A DNA stretch of 64,000 bases from Mycoplasmatota bacterium (GTDB lineage: Bacteria > Bacillota_I > Bacilli_A > RF39 > UBA660): contig JALFCF010000006.1 in NCBI GenBank assembly GCA_022771205.1, positions 62,001 to 126,000 on the forward strand. Reading direction: 5' to 3'. The notes below the pieces were generated by a model, which saw nothing but the letters and a program-made list of their open reading frames with translations, was not told where the DNA came from and did not search any database. Numbering within the stretch: the stretch's first letter is position 1; every line of letters begins with the position of its first letter. Positions 17,409 through 24,968 of the stretch are shown here, one piece after another. Both the position numbers and the translations under genes were made by a program.

Positions 17409-20024
17409 CTATTTAGCTTCATACCAATTGTCACCATATTCAATATCAACTTTTAATGGAACACTAAGAGCCATAGTATTTTCCATAATATTTTTAACAA
17501 TTGAACTAACTTCATCTAACTCATCATTTAAAACATTAAATACAAGTTCGTCGTGAACTTGAATCAACATTTTACTTTTTAATCCCCTTTTATTGAATTC
17601 TTCATATATTTCAACCATTGCCTTTTTTAAAATATCAGCAGCAGTTCCTTGGATTGGAGTATTAAGAGCCATTCTCTCACCACTACTACGTATCATATAA
17701 TTTTTATTTTTTAACTCCTCTATAACTCTGCGTCGATTCATAAGTGTTGTAACATATCCAAACTCATAAGCCTTTTTCTTTTCTTCTTCCATATATTCTG
17801 AAATTCCTGGATAGGTCTCTAAATAATTATCAATAAACTTTTTAGCAGTAGCAATATCAATTCCTAAATCCTCACTAAGTCCAAAACTACTAATACCATA
17901 CAAGATTCCAAAATTAACTGCCTTAGCAGTACGTCTCATATCTTTTGTAACTTCACACATTGGAACATGAAAAATATCAGATGCAGTTTTAGTATGAATA
18001 TCTTTTCCATCTACAAACGCTTGAATCAAATTTTCTGCCTTAGACATATGAGCAAAAATTCTAAGTTCTACTTGTGAATAATCACTGGATAATAATTTTG
18101 AATTATCATCAGGAATAAACGCCTTACGAATTAATTTTGAATACTCCGCCCGAGCAGGAATATTTTGTAAATTTGGACTAATGCTAGAAAGTCTACCAGT
18201 TCGCGTTAATGTTTGAGTAAAAATAGTATGAATTCTACCATCCTCACGAACTTCTGATTTAAGGCCTACAGCATAATTAGTATAAAGTTTAGCCAAAGTA
18301 CGATATTCCAATATCTTATCAACTATAGGATGAACGAAACGAATCTTATCTAAAATATCTTTACTCGTAGAATACTTACCATCTTTTGTACGCTTTGGAT
18401 ATGGAATTTCTAAAGTTTCAAATAAAACTTTTGAAAGTTGTGCAGGAGACATAATATTAAAAGTAACACCAGCAAGCTCATATATCTCTTTTTCGATAAT
18501 ATCCATCTGACTTTTTAATTCTGATGCAACTTTATCTAAATAATCAACGTCAACTTTTATACCTGTCAATTCCATATCAGCAAGTACTCTAGAAAGTGGC
18601 ATTTCGATATTTTGAAATAACTCTAATTCTTCATTTTTTTCTAATTTTTCTAGCAACTCATTACGAGTATCGTAAATAAACTTTGCTTTCTGACAACAAA
18701 CATCCCGTAATACATCCAAGCTCACTTCTTTAGGTCTCTTCTCACTTCCAAACAAATCATCATATAAAGGAATTTTTACATCAAAAGCCTGTGCAACAAA
18801 ACTAATATCATCCTTTACAACATAATCTAATAAATATGTAGCAATCATTGTATCAAAAGTAACTTGATTAACATCAATACCTAAAGAACTCAAAACTACA
18901 ATACTTTTCTTCAAATCATATGTATATTTAAAACTTTTTCCAGAAAATAAACTCTTGTAATTTTCTAATTCTTCTTTAGATAAGAAATATCCAGAAATAC
19001 CATCATAAAAACCAACACCTAAAACTTCACTCTTACTATAAACACTCCCCCTAGTCTCAACATAAAAAGAAAATGTATTAGACTTCAACTCATCTATTGG
19101 TAAAATTTTAATTGTTTCACTTTCTTTTTTCACTTCAACTAAAGTATCATTACTTTCTCCTTCTAAATGAAACTTTTTTAATAATGAATGAAATTCAAAT
19201 TCTTCTAATAATGATTTAAATTCTTTTGTATTTTTTCTTGTATACTTACAATCATCTAAAGTAAATCCTAGTGGAACCTCACGATAAATAGTTGCTAAGT
19301 CATAGCTCATATAAGCATTTTCTTTATCATTTTCAAGCTTTTCTTTAGTCTTTCCTGTAACCTCATCAATACGATTATATAAATTATCCAAACTATTAAA
19401 TTTAGAAAGTAAATTAATAGCAGTCTTTTCACCAATTCCTTTTACACCTGGAATATGATCACTAGGATCACCCATCAAAGATTTTAAATCAATCATACGA
19501 ATTGGTGGAACTTGGTATGTTTTTTCAAATTCTTCTTTCGTCATCATAATATGACCACTTTGTTTTAATAATTTCATTACAACCTTATCACTAACCAACT
19601 GTAATAAATCCTTATCACTACTAATAATAGTCGCAATAAAATCATCTCTATTCTCTACTTCTAAAGACAAAGTACCAATAATATCATCCGCTTCATAATT
19701 ATCAATTTCAAAATACTTAATTCCTAAAGCTTCTAAAACCTCTTTAGCCTTAGGAAATTGTAATCGTAATTCATCAGGCATCTCACTTCTACCTGCTTTA
19801 TAATCAACATATTTATCATGTCTAAAAGTTTTTCCTTTATCAAAAGCAACCATAATATAAGAAGGGGCTTCTTCTTCTATAATTTTATGCATCATATTAA
19901 TAAAACCATATAATGCATTTGTTGGAAACCCCTTAGAATTTTTCATAATAACACCCTGATAAGCAGTTGCATAAAAACTACGAAACAACAAGTTGTTACC
20001 ATCAACTAAAATTATTTTATTCAT
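17409..20024 (-). CDS. polA: DNA polymerase I
   Basis: Repair polymerase of 871 residues. The N-terminal 5'-3' exonuclease (residues 1-290; VDGNNLLFRSF, GDPSDHIPGVKGIGEKTA) and the polymerase domain (motif A SSDYSQVELRIFAH, motif B RRTAKAVNFGILYG, motif C QVHDELVF) are intact. The middle 3'-5' exonuclease domain has FSFYVETRGS where active enzymes have the Asp-x-Glu pair: the Asp is replaced, as in Bacillus Pol I, so proofreading is probably absent. AGGTGAT precedes the ATG. It is co-directional with mutM and the small SOS membrane protein gene lies 39 bp upstream. Confidence 0.96.
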   Translation of the reverse strand: MNKIILVDGNNLLFRSFYATAYQGVIMKNSKGFPTNALYGFINMMHKIIEEEAPSYIMVAFDKGKTFRHDKYVDYKAGRSEMPDELRLQFPKAKEVLEALGIKYFEIDNYEADDIIGTLSLEVENRDDFIATIISSDKDLLQLVSDKVVMKLLKQSGHIMMTKEEFEKTYQVPPIRMIDLKSLMGDPSDHIPGVKGIGEKTAINLLSKFNSLDNLYNRIDEVTGKTKEKLENDKENAYMSYDLATIYREVPLGFTLDDCKYTRKNTKEFKSLLEEFEFHSLLKKFHLEGESNDTLVEVKKESETIKILPIDELKSNTFSFYVETRGSVYSKSEVLGVGFYDGISGYFLSKEELENYKSLFSGKSFKYTYDLKKSIVVLSSLGIDVNQVTFDTMIATYLLDYVVKDDISFVAQAFDVKIPLYDDLFGSEKRPKEVSLDVLRDVCCQKAKFIYDTRNELLEKLEKNEELELFQNIEMPLSRVLADMELTGIKVDVDYLDKVASELKSQMDIIEKEIYELAGVTFNIMSPAQLSKVLFETLEIPYPKRTKDGKYSTSKDILDKIRFVHPIVDKILEYRTLAKLYTNYAVGLKSEVREDGRIHTIFTQTLTRTGRLSSISPNLQNIPARAEYSKLIRKAFIPDDNSKLLSSDYSQVELRIFAHMSKAENLIQAFVDGKDIHTKTASDIFHVPMCEVTKDMRRTAKAVNFGILYGISSFGLSEDLGIDIATAKKFIDNYLETYPGISEYMEEEKKKAYEFGYVTTLMNRRRVIEELKNKNYMIRSSGERMALNTPIQGTAADILKKAMVEIYEEFNKRGLKSKMLIQVHDELVFNVLNDELDEVSSIVKNIMENTMALSVPLKVDIEYGDNWYEAK

Positions 20025-20063
20025 AAAATCACCTAATAGTAGTATAACATAAAAGGTTATCGA

Positions 20064-20240
20064 TTACTTACCTAAATTAATAGAAACACTACTATTCGTA
20101 TTTCGAAAATTACTTTCTAATTGATCCAAACGCTCAATTCTGTCAGTTGCTAGAAGTAAGCATAAAGTAATAAAAGTATAAAGAAGAAATATCCATAACC
20201 CCTCTTTCACTATTTTTTTCATATTAACATTAATATTCAT
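20064..20240 (-). CDS. Small SOS-controlled membrane protein, likely division checkpoint
   Basis: A 58-residue protein from the ATG at 20240 (MNINVNMKK): short basic N-terminus, one membrane segment (about residues 13-31), then a 27-residue polar tail with charged and Ser/Asn residues. This start has AAGGGAGAG eight bases upstream and lies about 20 bases beyond the predicted transcription start; the upstream ATG at 20261 would be nearly leaderless. The promoter has consensus boxes with a LexA box in its spacer. The position, divergent from lexA, is that of yneA in Bacillus, an SOS cell division inhibitor, but no LysM domain is present; in size and topology it is closer to Caulobacter SidA. 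Function as a division inhibitor is inferred from regulation and topology only. Confidence 0.75.
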   Translation of the reverse strand: MNINVNMKKIVKEGLWIFLLYTFITLCLLLATDRIERLDQLESNFRNTNSSVSINLGK

Positions 20241-20267
20241 ACACATCTCTCCCTTCATTACACTCCA

Positions 20268-20296
20268 AGTATATATCGTACGATTGTTCGTGTCAA
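20268..20296 (-). promoter_or_regulatory. SOS promoter of the small membrane protein
   Basis: Minus-strand TTGACA, exactly 17 bp, TATACT: nearly perfect sigma-A boxes. The LexA box fills most of the spacer, which would give strong repression and strong induction. Confidence 0.8.
20277..20290. promoter_or_regulatory. LexA (SOS) box
   Basis: CGTACGATTGTTCG on the plus strand. It matches the Bacillus-type box CGAAC-N4-GTTCG at nine of ten fixed positions. It lies 27 bp upstream of the lexA -35 box and inside the promoter spacer of the divergent gene. Confidence 0.8.
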
Positions 20297-20317
20297 TAGT
20301 TTTTTTAAAACATTTGT

Positions 20318-20346
20318 TTGACATTTTACATTACCAATGCTAAACT
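20318..20346 (+). promoter_or_regulatory. lexA promoter
   Basis: Perfect TTGACA, 17 bp, TAAACT with an extended TG, ending 25 bp before the lexA start. No second LexA box overlaps it, so autorepression would have to act from the box at 20277. Confidence 0.7.
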
Positions 20347-20370
20347 GTATATATAAAGGAGGGAAATGCA

Positions 20371-20988
20371 TTGGAAAAGTTGACAACAAAGCAAGAAATG
20401 ATTTTACAAATCATAAAAAAATGGATTGCGAAATATGGTTATCCCCCAACAGTTCGAGAAATCGGAGAAGAAGCACATTTAAACTCCCCTGCAACCATTC
20501 ATTTTCATTTAACAAAATTAGAAGAAAAAGGATATATTTCTAAAGGAAATGGAAAAAATAGAACAATAGAAGTATTAGTACCAAATGAATATATAGAAAA
20601 AGATGAAAATGTGGTAGAAGTACCTCTACTTGGTAAAGTTACTGCTGGTAGTCCTATTGAAGCTATTGAAATGCCGGATGAGTATTTTTCTCTTCCAACT
20701 AATTTATTTACCACTAGAAATGAAATTTTCACTTTAAAAGTCAGTGGTGAATCTATGATTAATGTAGGAATTTACGATGGTGATATCCTAATTGTAGAAA
20801 GAAAGAACACCGCATTAAATGGTGACACAGTTGTCGCAATGAACGATAACAATGAAGTTACAGTAAAAACATTTTATAAAGAAAATGGTTACTTCAGACT
20901 ACAACCAGAAAATGATACAATGGAGCCAATAATCTTAAAAAATGTAACTATTTTAGGAAAAGCTATAGGATTATATAGAAAATTTTAA
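20371..20988 (+). CDS. lexA: LexA repressor
   Basis: SOS repressor that cleaves itself when RecA filaments form. The winged helix-turn-helix (residues 1-65; TVREIGEEAHLNSPATIHFH) is followed by the Ala-Gly cleavage site in KVTAGSP, the catalytic Ser in VSGESMIN and the catalytic Lys in VTVKTF. 205 residues is typical. The start is TTG: AAAGGAGGG is seven bases upstream, and the nearby ATG at 20366 is out of frame and quickly stops. Its divergent neighbour carries the LexA box. Confidence 0.96.
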   Translation: MEKLTTKQEMILQIIKKWIAKYGYPPTVREIGEEAHLNSPATIHFHLTKLEEKGYISKGNGKNRTIEVLVPNEYIEKDENVVEVPLLGKVTAGSPIEAIEMPDEYFSLPTNLFTTRNEIFTLKVSGESMINVGIYDGDILIVERKNTALNGDTVVAMNDNNEVTVKTFYKENGYFRLQPENDTMEPIILKNVTILGKAIGLYRKF

Positions 20989-21014
20989 ATACTGAATATT
21001 TCAGTATTTTTATT
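20987..21014 (+). terminator. lexA terminator
   Basis: Stem AAATACTGAA / TTCAGTATTT with a 3-base loop and T-rich tail, right at the stop codon. Confidence 0.85.
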
Positions 21015-21096
21015 TTAAAACAATAATTTGACACAGAATTTTATTTATATGTATCTAAATTATTTAAAATACTTTATAATGATATTGGTGATAAAT

Positions 21097-21495
21097 ATGG
21101 ATAGTACATTTATAATGGTAGGACTGATTGTTATATTAATAATTGTAATCATACATGTGAGAAACAAAAAAAATATAATTATAACGCCGAAATCTAATAA
21201 TAATCAAGAATTTAAAATAGAACATCATGCTAGTGAAATATTAAATAATCTAGATTTAGAAAAATTTACAGGGCCAACTAAATCTAGTAAAATTACTACT
21301 CACAAAATCACAAAAAAAATTATATATAAAAATGGAGAAAAAGTATCAGAAGAAATTACCAATACATCAAATGAAATTCATAAAGAAGCTTTTACGAATT
21401 GTCCAAATTGTGGTGCAAAAATTGAAACACCTAATATAACAAATTGTCCTTACTGTAATACAATATTAACAAATGTAATAACAAAAAATAGCTAA
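21097..21495 (+). CDS. Membrane-anchored zinc-ribbon protein, unknown
   Basis: 132 residues: one N-terminal membrane segment (about 5-25), a polar middle of about 80 residues and a C-terminal zinc ribbon with two Cys-x2-Cys pairs (CPNCG and CPYCN). The start at 21097 has GGTGAT upstream; the longer frame begins inside the promoter region (TTGACA at 21028). Similar short TM-plus-ribbon proteins are widespread in Firmicutes without known role. Confidence 0.65.
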   Translation: MDSTFIMVGLIVILIIVIIHVRNKKNIIITPKSNNNQEFKIEHHASEILNNLDLEKFTGPTKSSKITTHKITKKIIYKNGEKVSEEITNTSNEIHKEAFTNCPNCGAKIETPNITNCPYCNTILTNVITKNS

Positions 21496-21513
21496 ACGAA
21501 TTAGCTATTTTTT
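21484..21513. terminator. Bidirectional terminator between convergent genes
   Basis: Stem AAATAGCTAA / TTAGCTATTT with a 5-base loop; both arms extend into A or T runs. It contains the stop codon of the zinc-ribbon gene and that of tcdA. Confidence 0.85.
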
Positions 21514-22200
21514 CATATTACAAATAAATTTATCAACAACATAACTAGCAATTAAGAGACCCGCACTACTCGGTACAAAGGCTGTAGATCCTAACCGTTC
21601 AACATTAGCAGGAAGCTCTCTAGAAAAGCAGACAGGGACTTTAGAAAAAATATGATTATCCTTAACATATTTTCTTAAAATCCTAGCAAGCGGATCATTA
21701 TAAGTCTTAGATAGCTCAGTAATTTCTAAAAGACTAGGATCAAATTTTTTTGCCGTACCCAAACAAGTAATAAACGGAACATTTTTGCGAGTACAATAAG
21801 ATATAATATTCTTCTTAGTAGAAACAGTATCACAACAATCAATTACAAAATCAACACCAATTCTATCCAAAATCGATAAATCATCTTCCAAAAATAAATC
21901 ATAAATTTCTACAATGCATTCTGGATTAATATCAAAAATTCTCTCTTTCATTACTTCGACTTTTTTTCTACCAACCGTAGAATGAGTTGCAATAATTTGT
22001 CTATTAATATTAGTAACATCAATGATATCAGAATCAACTAAAACTAATCTACCCACTCCACTTCTAGCAAGAGCTTCACAAACATAGCCACCAACACCAC
22101 CAATACCTAAAATGAAAACAGACTTACTTTTTAAAGCCTGTATACCATCTTCTCCAACTAATAATTCTAAACGGTTTAGAAAATTATGATACTGTAACAT
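21505..22200 (-). CDS. tcdA: tRNA threonylcarbamoyladenosine dehydratase TcdA
   Basis: E1-like enzyme that cyclises t6A37 of tRNA to ct6A, using ATP. The nucleotide-binding loop is GIGGVGGYVCEALARSG; further E1 features are DSDIIDVTNINRQ and DFVIDCCDTVSTK. The 231-residue length fits the YrvM/CsdL branch and not ThiF or MoeB, which are larger or have extra zinc Cys pairs. Start is 22200 or the ATG at 22206, both behind GAGAGG; either overlaps the upstream gene by about 20 bases. In Bacillus it also lies near aspS and 6S RNA. Confidence 0.9.
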   Translation of the reverse strand: MLQYHNFLNRLELLVGEDGIQALKSKSVFILGIGGVGGYVCEALARSGVGRLVLVDSDIIDVTNINRQIIATHSTVGRKKVEVMKERIFDINPECIVEIYDLFLEDDLSILDRIGVDFVIDCCDTVSTKKNIISYCTRKNVPFITCLGTAKKFDPSLLEITELSKTYNDPLARILRKYVKDNHIFSKVPVCFSRELPANVERLGSTAFVPSSAGLLIASYVVDKFICNMKK

Positions 22201-23038
22201 AATCATGTACCTCTCCAACCTCATTTGGAAGCTTAACTTTCTGCCAACCTTTTTCCAAACTAGATACTTCCTGCTTTTTCTGTTTTTCAGACATAATCAA
22301 ACGATAAGGTCCCTGATAGATTGAATGATAAGCAACTTTCAATTTATCATATATTTTCTCATTACTTTTAGCTATTTTATAATACTTAGATGCCTCTTTA
22401 TAGACTGAAATTTGAGTCGGTTCTAACAAAGCTAAAATAGACTGCAAAGTTGCCTCCGGAAGTGTAGTATTACTAATAACAGTACAATCAAAATGATTCA
22501 AGAACTCTAACATATAAGGAATATCAGCAATACCAGCTTGTTCAAATAATCGAGGCCAACGACTACGATCCTTCTCTTCCTGTACTATTTGCTGTAAACG
22601 TGCAATTTTTTCATCAGTCAAAGCTTCATTGAAACCTAACTTTTCAAAAGAAACATAATGTGGTTTAACATTATTGTTAGGAATTTCTTTTCTCATATCA
22701 GTAATTACACTAGCATATAAATTATCTAATGCTAAATTGATAAATTTTGGTGGTTGTTTTACTCGATATACATCATAACGATTAGATTCAGCTTCTTCCC
22801 TTGTAGTAACTAAAAAATCATTACGACTAACTAACGAGGTGTTACGAATAAATTTAACAACACTATTATTTTCTTTATCATCTAAATAACTAGATTCAGA
22901 AAATAGTTGCTGATTAACAATAACATCGCTTTCTTTCGTTCCCTCAAGAATAACACTATTATAAATTTTTTCTGCATCCTTCAAACTAATCTTAACATGC
23001 ATAATTCTACCATGATTAACAATTGGAAGCACTAACAT
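22184..23038 (-). CDS. Unknown cytoplasmic protein next to tcdA
   Basis: 284 residues, no membrane segment and no family I recognise. It is mixed alpha/beta in character with several charged helical stretches (around residues 140-160 and 215-235). GGGGG precedes the ATG at 23038. Its end overlaps the start of tcdA, so the two are translated together. A tRNA-related role would be a guess from the neighbour alone. Confidence 0.6.
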   Translation of the reverse strand: MLVLPIVNHGRIMHVKISLKDAEKIYNSVILEGTKESDVIVNQQLFSESSYLDDKENNSVVKFIRNTSLVSRNDFLVTTREEAESNRYDVYRVKQPPKFINLALDNLYASVITDMRKEIPNNNVKPHYVSFEKLGFNEALTDEKIARLQQIVQEEKDRSRWPRLFEQAGIADIPYMLEFLNHFDCTVISNTTLPEATLQSILALLEPTQISVYKEASKYYKIAKSNEKIYDKLKVAYHSIYQGPYRLIMSEKQKKQEVSSLEKGWQKVKLPNEVGEVHDYVTVS

Positions 23039-23092
23039 AGGCTATTCCCCCTTGTGCGGTTATTATATCATAAAGTCAAATAAAATTCAAAC

Positions 23093-23280
23093 AAAAAAAG
23101 TCAAGAAAGAGCGTTCTGCCTAACGATAAAACCTGCATTTCCACAGGTGGGTGTTCGTACGCTATCATTAGGATCCCTACCCATACTAATGGAAGGTCTT
23201 CAACACCGATAGCTGTTCGGAACTCCCGTATCGTCACTTTAGTCGGTTTTATATGAGAACAGATGTCGCATCTCCTTGAC
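23093..23280 (-). ncRNA. ssrS: 6S RNA
   Basis: A non-coding stretch with gene-like limits: a TATAAT -10 box at 23287-23292 places the start at about 23280, and a run of T ends it at 23093. The ends pair (GUCAAG with CUUGAC), and the two arms can form a long, interrupted rod around an open middle, as 6S RNA does; a small ACCUG/CAGGU hairpin lies in the 3' arm. 6S RNA mimics an open promoter and binds sigma-A RNA polymerase. Position supports it: B. subtilis 6S-2 lies between aspS and tcdA, and here tcdA is on one side and aspS on the other. A covariance-model search would settle it. Confidence 0.72.
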
Positions 23281-23382
23281 ACTTATATTATATCATAATT
23301 GAAATAAAATATACAAGTATTTTAATAAAAAGGATTAGCTAACAAATCAAAAAAAATAGAATACATTATAACAGGTGATTAT

Positions 23383-24156
23383 ATGTATTACAATCAAGAT
23401 GATTATTCTATATATTATGAAAAATATGGACAAAAAGAAAAAACAATACTAATTCTTCCTGGTTGGGGAGATACTAGAAAGACATTTGCCTATTTAATTA
23501 GTAAACTGCAAGAAAACTTTACAATTTATATCATTGATTATCCAGGATTCGGAAATAGTCCTTTTCCAGAAAAAGATTTAACTATCTATGATTATACTAA
23601 TATAATTAGAAGTTTTATGTATGAAAAAGAAATTACAAATCCCATCATCATAGCTCACTCCTTTGGAGGAAGAATAGCAACATTATTAGCAGGATATTAC
23701 AAAGAAAAAATAGATAAACTAATTCTCATTGACACAGCAGGAATAAAAAGACGAAAAAAATTCAAAGTTTGGATAAAAGAACTAACATATAAATTGTTAA
23801 AAAAATTCAAAAAAATATTGCCACCAAGTCAAAAGGAAAAATATCATAAAAAATTATTACAAATCTTTGGCTCTAGAGATTATACAGCACTTCCAAACAA
23901 CATGAATAAAACATTTCAAAATATTATCAAAGAAGATTTAAAGTATTATTTACCATATATAGACGTAGAAACATTAATATTATGGGGAGAAAAAGATAAT
24001 GACACCCCATTAAAAGATGGAAAGTTAATACAGAAAAAAATTAAAGATTCTGCATTAATTATTTATCCAAAAGCAACTCATTATTCTTATCTTGAACAAC
24101 CAAACTTAACTTATAAAATTATAGAAAGTTTTATACTAACAAATAGAGACTACTAA
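23383..24156 (+). CDS. Alpha/beta hydrolase
   Basis: 257-residue alpha/beta-hydrolase fold protein. The oxyanion region is LPGWGD, the nucleophile elbow is AHSFGGR (Ser), the acid is Asp in GEKDND and the base His in ATHYSYLEQP. No signal peptide; a Lys-rich cap region lies at about residues 120-160. AGGTGAT precedes the ATG. It stands alone between 6S RNA and a convergent membrane protein gene. Substrate unknown; esterase or lipase-like activity is usual in the family. Confidence 0.85.
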   Translation: MYYNQDDYSIYYEKYGQKEKTILILPGWGDTRKTFAYLISKLQENFTIYIIDYPGFGNSPFPEKDLTIYDYTNIIRSFMYEKEITNPIIIAHSFGGRIATLLAGYYKEKIDKLILIDTAGIKRRKKFKVWIKELTYKLLKKFKKILPPSQKEKYHKKLLQIFGSRDYTALPNNMNKTFQNIIKEDLKYYLPYIDVETLILWGEKDNDTPLKDGKLIQKKIKDSALIIYPKATHYSYLEQPNLTYKIIESFILTNRDY

Positions 24157-24179
24157 CTATTAGTAGTCTCTATTGTTTT
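24142..24179. terminator. Bidirectional terminator, convergent genes
   Basis: Perfect 15-bp stem (arms 24142-24156 and 24160-24174) with a 3-base loop and T run. Both stop codons lie inside it. Confidence 0.9.
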
Positions 24180-24881
24180 TACAGAAATCTTTCCATGATA
24201 ATGATAATTCATATACTCTTTTGGCAAATTTTCACTTACCCAAATCCGTACTTCAATAAATCTAATCTCACCACTCTCAAGTGTTCCTGTATAAAAAATT
24301 GGAGAACGCTTACTACCATCCAACAATTGAGGAGAATAAGCATCTATTTGATAATAAATATATTGACCTGGCAACTGTATATCACTACATCCATCCTCTT
24401 GTATCATAGCAACATCATTCATTAATTTCAGCTGAAATGATTGCTTTCTAGCTGAAGTATTTACAATTTTTAATTTATAAGATTCTGTTTTCTCACCCTC
24501 CTCCACACTCATAGGAATAAGTGGAGTCAAATTCACAATATTACCTAAATTTTCCTCTCGATCATTAAAAGTAACTTCAAAATTTCCTATTTTAATAGTA
24601 CTATAACGAATAGGCTCTCTAACCGAAGAAAAAACAAAATATAAACTAGTCAGAATAACAAAAAAAAGAATTGTTACAAAAATAAAAGTCAACTGAGATT
24701 CTTTTGCTTTAATACGAGATAATAAATGATTAACTTGTGCTCCTTCCCCATGTTTAATATCCGAAATTTTCAATCTTTTACTCTCTTGCTTCTTCTTAGC
24801 TCTTTTTTTTCGCTCTTCAATTAAAGCACGAACTTTTACATTAGTTGCTTGTTTTACCTTTTTTATTTTCTTCTCTTTCAT
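24153..24881 (-). CDS. Single-pass membrane protein with external beta-rich domain, unknown
   Basis: About 242 residues: a very Lys/Arg-rich cytoplasmic N-terminus (about 60 residues), one membrane helix (about 67-88) and an external domain of about 150 residues rich in beta-strand-like segments (KLKIVNTSARKQSFQLKL, EVRIWVSE). The pattern recalls Ig-like domains of TasA/camelysin-type surface proteins, but the match is loose. Start 24881 or ATG 24890; neither has a well-placed ribosome binding site. It is convergent with the hydrolase. Confidence 0.55.
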   Translation of the reverse strand: MKEKKIKKVKQATNVKVRALIEERKKRAKKKQESKRLKISDIKHGEGAQVNHLLSRIKAKESQLTFIFVTILFFVILTSLYFVFSSVREPIRYSTIKIGNFEVTFNDREENLGNIVNLTPLIPMSVEEGEKTESYKLKIVNTSARKQSFQLKLMNDVAMIQEDGCSDIQLPGQYIYYQIDAYSPQLLDGSKRSPIFYTGTLESGEIRFIEVRIWVSENLPKEYMNYHYHGKISVKTIETTNS

Positions 24882-24937
24882 GACTATCATATCCTTTATA
24901 AAAACAGTATATCAAAACTATAATTTAAAAACAAGAA

Positions 24938-24968
24938 AGAAAAAAAGAATTATCAGCCGATAATTCTT
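24938..24968 (-). terminator. Terminator of hisS-aspS
   Basis: Minus-strand stem AAGAATTATC / GATAATTCTT with a 4-base loop and T run; overlaps the aspS stop codon. Confidence 0.88.

Noticed and set aside
20366-20380. ATG at 20366 as lexA start
   Set aside because: It is out of frame with LexA and stops within five codons; the TTG at 20371 is in frame behind a strong ribosome binding site.
23076-23282. Minus-strand ORF of 68 codons
   Set aside because: It lies within the 6S RNA, has no ribosome binding site, and its paired ends and terminator fit an RNA gene.
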